From assembly GCA_018819345.1 (NCBI GenBank), contig JAHJQG010000001.1:1-33723 (forward strand): a DNA stretch of 33,723 nt, given 5' to 3'. This DNA is from Nanobdellota archaeon. Its GTDB lineage: Archaea; Nanobdellota; Nanobdellia; Woesearchaeales; CG1-02-33-12. A program made the translations under genes and the position numbers. How positions within the stretch are numbered: the first letter of the stretch is position 1; the number at the start of each line of letters is the position of its first letter. The notes beneath the pieces were generated by a model, which searched no databases, had not been told where the DNA came from, and saw nothing but the letters and a program-made list of their open reading frames with translations. Positions 28,099 to 33,723 of this stretch are shown in pieces.

Positions 28099-28250
28099 TT
28101 TAATTACCTCAACCAATATAATATAATAAAAAGGTTCTTCTGGCTAACTTAAAAACCTTATGATTTCATATAAATTTTTATAATACAATTACTATTTAAA
28201 AAGTATAACAAAGGTTTTTAAATAAACAAAAAAATATTATTTATATAAAA

Positions 28251-29552
28251 ATGTTCAAGAGAAATCTTAAGGATTTAGAGCTGCCAGACCTTCCTGACTT
28301 TAAAGCTGAAGAGCCGCCTATTTCTAAATCAGCTAAAAAAGAGAAGCTTGTTATTAAAAAGCCAAAATCAATGAAAAAGGCCTTTAAAAGAGAAAAAGTA
28401 CAAGAAAAAAAAATAGAGGAGAGGAAGATAAAACCAGAGCACCATTTTATTTTAAGGGGGGGCCATAGGATTAAAAGCATGAAAGAGCTTAAAGAGTCAA
28501 TTAAGTTTATGGACAAGCAAACATTTAAGCACCATGTAACAAAAGACAGGAATGATTTTGCAGATTGGGTTAAGAGCATTATAAAAGATAGGGAACTTGC
28601 TGATAAAATGCAAGAATCAAGCAGTCAGGAGCATGTTCTGACTCATCTGGAATCTAGTGAAAAACAAAAGGAAATGATGAAAAATATTGAAATTCTTGAA
28701 AGCGAGCTTAAAAAGAAGGAGATGTTTATATCTGAGGAAGAGGAAGAATTAAGAAAAAAGCAGGCTGAAATAAATGAACTGTCCAAAAGTCAGGCTCCTG
28801 CTCAGGAAGCAGGAATTGAGAAAAAAGAAATGGCTTTGATTAAGAGAGAAGGTGATATTAAAAGAAGAGAGAAAATTCTTAAAGAAAAGGAAGAAGAACT
28901 GACAAATAAAAACAAGGGACTAAATTCATTGCAGAGGGAGAAGAAAGCAATTGATAAGAAAAAATCCATGTTTGAGTCAATGAAAAAAGAGCTGGAAGAA
29001 CTTAAAGAAAAACAGAAAAACATTGAAAAAAAGAAAGAGATATTGAAAAAAGAGGCAGAATTATTTCTAAAAAAAGAGAGAAAAATATCAGAGAAAAATG
29101 AATTTGTTGATAGATTGGTTAATGAAAACAGAAAAATAAAAGATAATTTACTGTCAAAAGAAAAATTCCTTGTTGACCAGGAGAATGAACTAAGAAAAAA
29201 AGAGCAGGAGTTATTAGAAAAAGAAAGCTTGGTAGAGGAAAGAGAAGAAAAAAAGATTCAAGCACCAAGGAGAATCAGGCAAACTGTAAAGAAGGGCACT
29301 AAAAAAGAAAAAACTAAAGCGATTAAAAAGAAAAAACCTAGGAAAATCAAGAAGATTGAAAAAGATGATATATTATTTATGATAAAAGAAATTAATGATT
29401 CTGTAGCAAGAGGAGATATTTCTGGAGCAAAAAATGCATTATCAAGAATGGGAATAGCTTATAAAAAGTTAAATAAAAAAGATAAAGAATACCTAAAGTA
29501 TGATATTATAGCTCTAGAGACAGATATAAAGCTTGCTTCTTTAAACTTATAA
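28251..29552 (+). CDS. DUF5752-like plus long coiled-coil protein
   Basis: A 433-residue cytoplasmic protein. The basic, proline-containing start (1-60) is followed by HHFILRGGHRIKSMKELKESI...DFADWVKSIIKDRELADKM (about 64-120). That is the DUF5752 pattern, a domain common in uncultured archaea and of unknown role. A charged coiled coil covers about 130-335. A lysine-rich linker precedes a final helical domain (about 372-433; DDILFMIKEINDSVARGDISGAKNALSRMG). The architecture suggests a scaffold or filament protein. A TTTTTAAATAAAC box about 30 nt upstream gives a near-leaderless start. A hairpin follows directly after the stop. Confidence 0.82.
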   Translation: MFKRNLKDLELPDLPDFKAEEPPISKSAKKEKLVIKKPKSMKKAFKREKVQEKKIEERKIKPEHHFILRGGHRIKSMKELKESIKFMDKQTFKHHVTKDRNDFADWVKSIIKDRELADKMQESSSQEHVLTHLESSEKQKEMMKNIEILESELKKKEMFISEEEEELRKKQAEINELSKSQAPAQEAGIEKKEMALIKREGDIKRREKILKEKEEELTNKNKGLNSLQREKKAIDKKKSMFESMKKELEELKEKQKNIEKKKEILKKEAELFLKKERKISEKNEFVDRLVNENRKIKDNLLSKEKFLVDQENELRKKEQELLEKESLVEEREEKKIQAPRRIRQTVKKGTKKEKTKAIKKKKPRKIKKIEKDDILFMIKEINDSVARGDISGAKNALSRMGIAYKKLNKKDKEYLKYDIIALETDIKLASLNL

Positions 29553-29556
29553 AAAA

Positions 29557-29579
29557 GTGTGGAACTTTGGTTCTCACAC
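29557..29579. repeat. Hairpin directly after the coiled-coil gene
   Basis: GTGTGGAAC, loop TTTG, then GTTC, one bulged T and CACAC: nine base pairs with one bulge, starting 5 nt after the stop codon. It is followed by A-rich, not T-rich, sequence on the plus strand. It is therefore not a standard terminator; an RNA 3'-end stabiliser is one possibility. Confidence 0.6.
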
Positions 29580-29647
29580 AAAAAATATAGCTGATTGGAA
29601 TAATAAGAAGATGTTTTTGTTTATAGATATACTTTCTTAAAATTTAG

Positions 29648-29683
29648 TTTAAAGCTTTATGAAACCATTTAAAACTTTATGAA
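29648..29683. repeat. Tandem 16-nt direct repeat upstream of membrane winged-helix gene
   Basis: TTTAAAGCTTTATGAA (29648-29663) and TTTAAAACTTTATGAA (29668-29683) differ by one base. They are exactly 20 bp apart, two helical turns on the same DNA face. They lie about 120 nt before the start of the membrane winged-helix gene and 90 nt upstream of its TATA box (GTTTATATAG, 29774-29783). They look like a paired protein-binding site. Confidence 0.55.
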
Positions 29684-29804
29684 CATCTATAAGAGAGCAT
29701 ATTACTAAATAAAGTTCAATAAAACCCTTTTTAACTTTTTAAAGTCTTTTTTAGCCATGTAAAATTTAGAAATGTTTATATAGTCAAACTAAAGTCCATG
29801 GTTT

Positions 29805-30539
29805 ATGCTTAAAAAACTAATTATAGTATTAATGCTGTTAATCTTAATAGAAAACTGTTATGCTGCTACTATCTATGGAAACATCTATGACCCTGACCTT
29901 AATCAGATGAAAGGCAGGATTGAGGTAGAGGTTGACTCATCGCCAAGGCAGTATCGGGTTTCTACAGACGGGACATACTCCTTTTTCCTGCTGGTTGGGA
30001 AGTACACTATCAAAGCAAAGTACGAAGAGCACGGAAGACTAAAATACATTGCTGAAGAGAGAATAGTTGTCAGGGATGAAGGCAGATTTATACATGACAT
30101 TGTAATGTATCCGAGCCCTGAGGAAGAGGAAAGACTAATGGGGGATGTAATAGAAGAGCCCTCAAACAAAAATAATAGTATTGTTTTATTTATGATTATT
30201 GGATTTGTTTTTATAGTATCTATCTTGCTTGTTTTTTATATATTAAAAAAAACCAGGAAAAAAGAATATATCCAGGAGAAAAAAGAAGAAAGTTTTGATG
30301 AAACAAAAGAGGAAAAAGAAGATATCGAGAATCCTGAAAGCCTGGACACAATAATTAAGATTATTAAAGAGAATAAAGGAAGAATAACCCAAAGAGAGAT
30401 AAGAAAGCAGATTCCGCTGTCAGAGGCAAAGATAAGCCTTATGATAACTGAACTAGAGGATAAAGGAATTGTAAAGAGGATAAAGAAAGGCAGGGGCAAC
30501 ATAATAATATTTAAAAAAAATTTAGTTCTGATAGATTAA
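29805..30539 (+). CDS. Membrane-anchored winged-helix protein with extracellular beta domain
   Basis: A 244-residue single-span protein. It has a signal peptide (MLKKLIIVLMLLILIENCYA) and an exported carboxypeptidase-regulatory-like beta sandwich (about 22-105; IYGNIYDPDLNQMKGRIEVE, GTYSFFLLVGKYTIKA). One membrane helix spans about 124-147. An acidic/lysine linker leads to a cytoplasmic winged helix (about 178-244; ITQREIRKQIPLSEAKISLMITELEDKG, then a GRGN wing). The arrangement suits a one-component sensor that binds DNA while fixed in the membrane. The TATA box at 29774-29783 makes the start leaderless. The DUF460 gene follows after 47 nt with its own TATA-like box. Confidence 0.85.
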   Translation: MLKKLIIVLMLLILIENCYAATIYGNIYDPDLNQMKGRIEVEVDSSPRQYRVSTDGTYSFFLLVGKYTIKAKYEEHGRLKYIAEERIVVRDEGRFIHDIVMYPSPEEEERLMGDVIEEPSNKNNSIVLFMIIGFVFIVSILLVFYILKKTRKKEYIQEKKEESFDETKEEKEDIENPESLDTIIKIIKENKGRITQREIRKQIPLSEAKISLMITELEDKGIVKRIKKGRGNIIIFKKNLVLID

Positions 30540-30586
30540 GTGTTATATAAAAAAGCTTTTAAACAAGAGAATCATATTCTTAACAC

Positions 30587-31759
30587 ATGGAAAATCACCT
30601 TATTATTATTGGAATAGACCCTGGCACAACAACTGCTTTTTCTATACTGGATGTTAATGGCAATCTCTTAAAAATAGCTTCTTATAAAAACCTGGGCTTG
30701 AGTGCATTAATCTCAATAGTAATGCCCTATGGGAACATTATGTTGGTAGGAACAGACAAAAAAAACTGCCCAAAGTTTATTGAAAATTTTGCAGTAAAGA
30801 CTGGTGCAAGGATTGTCACACCAAAACAAGACCTTTTGGTTAGTGAGAAAAAAGAGCTGCTAAAAGGAATAAAAACAAAGAACAGCCACGAGGCAGACTC
30901 ATTGGCATCAGCAATATTTGCCTATAATGAGTTTCATCCCTTATTTAAGAAAATAGATATCTTTTTGAAAAAAAACAATAAGGTATATCTCTCCAATAAG
31001 ATAAAAAAGATTGTCTTGACAAAAGAGTTATCCATAAGAGATGCCCTAAAACTTGTTGAAAAACCAGTTGAAAGAAAAATAGTGCCTGTAAAAGAGAGTA
31101 TAAAAGAAAAAGAGGTAACAGAAAAAAGAAGTTCCCTAGTGTATAAAAAACTAAAGAGCCTTGAAAACACAAACACCTTGATAAGAAACCAAAACATTGA
31201 GTTAAAGAAAAATCTTAAGAAAATTCAGGAAAAACAAAGATTTCTGATAAAAAAAACAGCTACTCTTATTTCTGATAAAAAGGCCAATGAACTCCTTAAG
31301 TTTAGGGAAAAAAGGATTATTTCGTTTGACAGGGAATTAAAGGAAAAGGACAAACAAATAAACAAATTGAATGATGAAATTAAAAAAATTAATAATCTAA
31401 TACTAGACATTGGTAATAGTGTTTTAGTTAAAAAACTTGATAACCTTGGCTATAATGAGTTTCTAACAAAAAATAAAGTGTTAAATATTAGGAAAGATGA
31501 TGTTTTGCTGGTGGATAATCCAAATATATTCAGTGAGAAAACAATTAATGCCCTGAAAAATATGGTTGATGTTATTATTTCCAAGAGAAAGGTAAGCAAG
31601 AAGCTAACTGAGGATTTAAATTTCATTGATGCTCATAACCTAAAAATTAATGAAAGCAAACTTTTTGCAATTATTAATAAAGAGGATTTTGAAATAGAAA
31701 AAGGCAAGATTAATCTGTTAGCAAGGATTGTCCATGACTATAGGAAAAGCAGGTTATAG
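30587..31759 (+). CDS. DUF460 / RuvC-YqgF-like RNase H-fold protein, short form
   Basis: A 390-residue protein. The N-terminal RNase H-like domain (1-125) opens with IIGIDPGTTTAFSILD (Asp11 as first metal ligand). It later has KNSHEADSLASAIFAY with His101 and Asp104, typical of the archaeal COG2433 family. A coiled coil (about 190-275) separates it from a C-terminal mixed domain (about 285-390; NIRKDDVLLVDNPNIFSEKTINAL). The usual archaeal members are around 600-650 residues, so this is a reduced form. Its role may be in DNA or RNA processing; the family's substrate is not established. Confidence 0.85.
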   Translation: MENHLIIIGIDPGTTTAFSILDVNGNLLKIASYKNLGLSALISIVMPYGNIMLVGTDKKNCPKFIENFAVKTGARIVTPKQDLLVSEKKELLKGIKTKNSHEADSLASAIFAYNEFHPLFKKIDIFLKKNNKVYLSNKIKKIVLTKELSIRDALKLVEKPVERKIVPVKESIKEKEVTEKRSSLVYKKLKSLENTNTLIRNQNIELKKNLKKIQEKQRFLIKKTATLISDKKANELLKFREKRIISFDRELKEKDKQINKLNDEIKKINNLILDIGNSVLVKKLDNLGYNEFLTKNKVLNIRKDDVLLVDNPNIFSEKTINALKNMVDVIISKRKVSKKLTEDLNFIDAHNLKINESKLFAIINKEDFEIEKGKINLLARIVHDYRKSRL

Positions 31760-31861
31760 ATTCTAAAAATATTGATAAACTAATAGTTCTTAATCTATTG
31801 GTTTAAAATGTTAAGCAATAATTTTAAAAAAGTATTTTTGTCAAGTTAAATCTTGAGTTAA

Positions 31862-31881
31862 TAACTACCATATAATAGTTA
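31862..31881. promoter_or_regulatory. Inverted repeat upstream of the zincin promoter
   Basis: TAACTA (31862-31867) and TAGTTA (31876-31881) flank CCATATAA. The site is upstream of the TATA-like GATTTAAAAATA at 31892-31903. A second palindrome, GGAAAATTTCC (31905-31915), lies between that box and the start at 31924. Both are plausible operators. Confidence 0.4.
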
Positions 31882-31923
31882 CAAATAGAAAGATTTAAAA
31901 ATAGGGAAAATTTCCTTATAGTT

Positions 31924-32868
31924 ATGGAGTCTATTAAAAAAGAACTTGGATATGAATTAAGTGCCAGCAGAATGAATAATCTCTGCACCCAATTATTAGA
32001 AGAAACAGTGTCATCTGCAAATGCTCTAATAGGAGTAGATTCTGTTGTTCCTGAATGGTTTGCAATATTTAATGGAGAATCAATATCCCAGATAGAAGCC
32101 AGGGGAATTGATACAAAAAGGTATAATAAGCATTTAGAAGAATTAATTAAATGGGAAAAATTAGCAGTTTATTTTAACAATATTGCTGGTTTTAGGATTC
32201 CAAGAACTCTGGGAAAAGAGGATTTAATTTGCTTATTGGATAGCATGTTTCATGAGTATGTACATCTGATAAGTGAACAGGTATGGCAGGAAACAGATTC
32301 AAGATTACATTATTGGCTTAAGCCTAAGTGGGCAAAAGAAGCAATAACTGAAAGAACGGTTTTTGAGCATTTGCCTAATCTATACCCTAATAAGTTCCTG
32401 CAGTCAGCTGGATTAAATGCAGAGGATTTTAGAAGATACACTCAAAGAAGAGTCAAGAGCGCTAAACCAAATTCTCTTGCAAATTTATTGTTTATATATT
32501 TAGTAGATGCAATTGCAAATGAGGAATATGTTTATGGAAATGAGAAAGATTTATTTCTGGATTCAATAAAAGATCCAAATTTTAATCCAATCAAATCAAG
32601 GTTCAATACCAGCGTTGGAGGTCTTAAAGACTCTTATGAAAAATATGATGATGCTTTTAAGTATTTTGTTAATGCACCTATTCCAGAAGTTGCACTTTAT
32701 TTTTTTATTGAAGAAAAGGGAAGAAAAAAATTTAATGGAAGAACCCTGGCCCAGCTGGTAAAAGAAGCTTATGATATAGGATATTCTGCAGAAAATGTAA
32801 AGCTATTAAAAGGTGGAAAAGAACTAAAAGCTGAATATTATACTAAATGGGCACATGAGTTTGACTAA
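31924..32868 (+). CDS. Predicted zincin (HEYVH) metallopeptidase, unknown family
   Basis: A 314-residue soluble protein. HEYVH at 110-114 in LDSMFHEYVHLISEQVWQ is a consensus zinc-binding helix. PKWAKEAITER follows about 25 residues later and supplies glutamates at 139 and 143 that could be the third, gluzincin-type ligand. There is no signal peptide or membrane segment, so the protein is cytoplasmic. The remainder is helical and charged, with no recognised domain. The TATA box at 31892-31903 and the absence of a ribosome binding site imply a leaderless start. Substrate unknown. The gene sits just upstream of the toxin-antitoxin pair but has its own promoter. Confidence 0.75.
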   Translation: MESIKKELGYELSASRMNNLCTQLLEETVSSANALIGVDSVVPEWFAIFNGESISQIEARGIDTKRYNKHLEELIKWEKLAVYFNNIAGFRIPRTLGKEDLICLLDSMFHEYVHLISEQVWQETDSRLHYWLKPKWAKEAITERTVFEHLPNLYPNKFLQSAGLNAEDFRRYTQRRVKSAKPNSLANLLFIYLVDAIANEEYVYGNEKDLFLDSIKDPNFNPIKSRFNTSVGGLKDSYEKYDDAFKYFVNAPIPEVALYFFIEEKGRKKFNGRTLAQLVKEAYDIGYSAENVKLLKGGKELKAEYYTKWAHEFD

Positions 32869-32943
32869 AGAATTTAATAATTCCGGGTATAAATCTGAAG
32901 TATAAGGCATTTCTTGCTGATAGCAGTCAGCTGACCAAAACAT

Positions 32944-32968
32944 TTATATATAAGTAAGACATTCTTAC
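32944..32968 (+). promoter_or_regulatory. Toxin-antitoxin promoter and palindromic operator
   Basis: TTATATATA at 32944-32952 is the TATA box. GTAAGACATTCTTAC at 32954-32968 is a perfect 6-bp inverted repeat with a CAT spacer. It ends 3 nt before the antitoxin ATG at 32972, between the TATA box and the start. AbrB-type antitoxins bind such sites and repress their own operon. Confidence 0.75.
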
Positions 32969-32971
32969 CTT

Positions 32972-33262
32972 ATGAAAAGCAAATTATTGGAACAAATACC
33001 AGAACTTACAAGAATAAGCTCAAAGGGGCAGTTGGTAATACCAAGTGAGATAAGAAAAAATCTCAATATAAGGGAAGGTGATGTTTTTGCAACCACTAGC
33101 AGTGACCATGATTTGATTATATTAAAAAAGATAAAAAATCCGATAATGAAAGAAGACCTCATAATCTTGAAAGAGATAGAAGAAGCATGGAAAGAGATAG
33201 AGCAGGGTAGAAGTAAGACTATGAAAAAAGAGGATTTTTTAGAAGAGATTAAAAAATGGTAA
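32972..33262 (+). CDS. AbrB/MazE-type antitoxin
   Basis: A 96-residue antitoxin. The N-terminal swapped-hairpin DNA-binding domain is TRISSKGQLVIPSEIRKNLNIREGD (about 13-37), the SpoVT/AbrB consensus. The C-terminal half (MKEDLIILKEIEEAWKEIEQGR, about 58-79) is an extended helix likely to wrap the toxin. The palindrome just before its start is the expected autoregulatory site. Its stop overlaps the toxin start by 7 nt, so the two are coupled and the antitoxin is made first. Confidence 0.92.
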   Translation: MKSKLLEQIPELTRISSKGQLVIPSEIRKNLNIREGDVFATTSSDHDLIILKKIKNPIMKEDLIILKEIEEAWKEIEQGRSKTMKKEDFLEEIKKW

Positions 33263-33504
33263 GAATCACCTTCTCAGATGGATTTGAGAGGGAATTCAGG
33301 AAAATAAAAGACAGTTCAACAAAAGAGAGAGTAAGAAAACAAATTAGGAAAATAATTGAGAATCCTTCTATTGGAAAGCCTTTAAGATATAACCTAAAGG
33401 GAGAAAGGACATTATACATAAAACCTTACAGGCTGATTTATGCCATAAGGAAAGATGAGATAATTTTATTGAGATTTCACCATCGGAGCGATGTTTACAG
33501 GTGA
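33256..33504 (+). CDS. RelE/ParE-family toxin
   Basis: An 82-residue RelE-fold toxin, expected to act as a ribosome-dependent mRNA interferase. The pattern FEREFRKIKDSSTKERVRKQIRKIIENPSIGKPLRYNL is followed by KGERTLYIKPYRLIYAIRKDEIILLRFHHRSDVYR. This has the RelE core (GKPL...L.G...RI..YRL.Y.) with basic residues and a terminal HHRSDVY. The length is standard and the frame intact. It is translationally coupled to the AbrB-type antitoxin by a 7-nt overlap. Pairing an AbrB antitoxin with a RelE toxin is a known mix in archaea. ParE-like gyrase inhibition is the alternative. Confidence 0.9.
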   Translation: MVRITFSDGFEREFRKIKDSSTKERVRKQIRKIIENPSIGKPLRYNLKGERTLYIKPYRLIYAIRKDEIILLRFHHRSDVYR

Positions 33505-33571
33505 TATTGGCATAAGATTGGCTGTATACTTATTGTTAATCTTGGACTGTATGGAAGAATAATTAATGTTT

Positions 33572-33610
33572 AAAAAATTTAAATTAAAAAATTAAGAAAA
33601 AAATAAAAAA
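33572..33610 (-). terminator. T-rich terminator of the last minus-strand gene
   Basis: Read on the minus strand, the sequence just after the stop codon at 33611 is a series of T runs broken by A and C. This is the usual archaeal termination signal. No hairpin is evident. Confidence 0.5.
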
Positions 33611-33723
33611 TTAATATTTTTTCTTTTTCTGCTGGACAAAGTAGCCAACTACTGCAAGAACTATAATTACTGCTATCAAAGTTATTATCAAAGCTGTGTT
33701 TGATGGTGGTTTTTCTGGCGGCA
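33611..33723 (-). CDS. C-terminal anchor of a surface/membrane protein (partial)
   Basis: Only the last 36 codons are present; the gene enters from the right edge. The tail is a proline-containing linker (PPEKPPSN), one membrane helix (TALIITLIAVIIVLAVVGYF) and a short basic end (VQQKKKKY). This is the classic C-terminal anchor of archaeal surface proteins, with the bulk of the protein outside the cell. What that part is cannot be seen here. Confidence 0.75.
   Translation of the reverse strand, partial: PPEKPPSNTALIITLIAVIIVLAVVGYFVQQKKKKY

Noticed and set aside
1-33723. CRISPR array, rRNA gene, insertion sequence or transposase
   Set aside because: No regularly spaced repeat series, no rRNA-like sequence and no transposase-like protein were seen; the only mobile element supported is the intein, with the tRNA intron as a possible second.

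Overview
This is a chromosomal segment of an AT-rich archaeon. The informational genes are all archaeal: aRF1, aIF5A, aIF5B, aEF1-beta, L40e, L37Ae, RNA polymerase subunit P, KEOPS Pcc1, prefoldin beta, Trm1 and a DRG-type GTPase. A tRNA carries bulge-helix-bulge introns, and many genes have a TATA-like box (TTTAAATA or TTTATATA) about 25-30 nt before the start codon. Several starts look leaderless, while others carry a GAGGTG or GGTG ribosome binding site. Small compact proteins, lysine-rich tails, KKRGQVTV-type pilin-like leaders, and surface proteins with a CTDSDGG-type cysteine motif suggest a DPANN lineage of the Woesearchaeota/Pacearchaeota kind. That placement is an inference from gene style; no 16S rRNA gene is present.

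Layout. 1-1.95 kb: partial lipoprotein, endonuclease III, a 40-residue lysine-rich peptide, a 560-bp non-coding stretch and a small membrane protein. 2.07-4.44 kb: a three-gene plus-strand cluster of PfkB sugar kinase, iron-sulfur flavoprotein and class I fructose-bisphosphate aldolase. 4.45-6.08 kb: unknown protein, then Pcm and CutA on the minus strand. 6.2-9.25 kb: PEP synthase, a small membrane protein and a winged-helix protein. 9.24-15.22 kb, minus strand: site-2 protease, L40e and aIF5A (one operon); a radical-SAM protein, a SprT-like zincin and the release factor aRF1, which is interrupted by an intein. 15.3-18.03 kb: two exported surface proteins. 18.14-19.66 kb: tRNA-Pro(UGG) followed by rpl37ae-rpoP-pcc1-pfdB-UPF0147. 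19.65-29.55 kb: MscS channel, DRG GTPase, asparagine-synthetase-like protein, a RelA/SpoT-like unknown, a PUA protein, aIF5B, Trm1, aEF1-beta with a Zn-ribbon partner, and a long coiled-coil protein. 29.8-33.5 kb: a membrane-anchored winged-helix protein, a DUF460 RNase H-like protein, a zincin and an AbrB/RelE toxin-antitoxin pair. The end of a surface protein closes the window.

Most of the window is ordinary translation, RNA-processing and central-carbon housekeeping. Aldolase and PEP synthase fit gluconeogenesis or glycolysis. Three things stand out. First, the tRNA-Pro gene has a canonical 17-nt intron and a second intron of about 202 nt in the T-loop; the latter is a chain of near-perfect hairpins and has its own recognisable bulge-helix-bulge. 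Second, the aRF1 gene has a 507-residue homing-endonuclease intein placed exactly after the catalytic GGQ, and the intein carries an extra Cro/XRE-like helix-turn-helix. Third, several small regulators lie next to plausible palindromic or repeated operators. No CRISPR array, rRNA gene, insertion sequence or transposase was seen.
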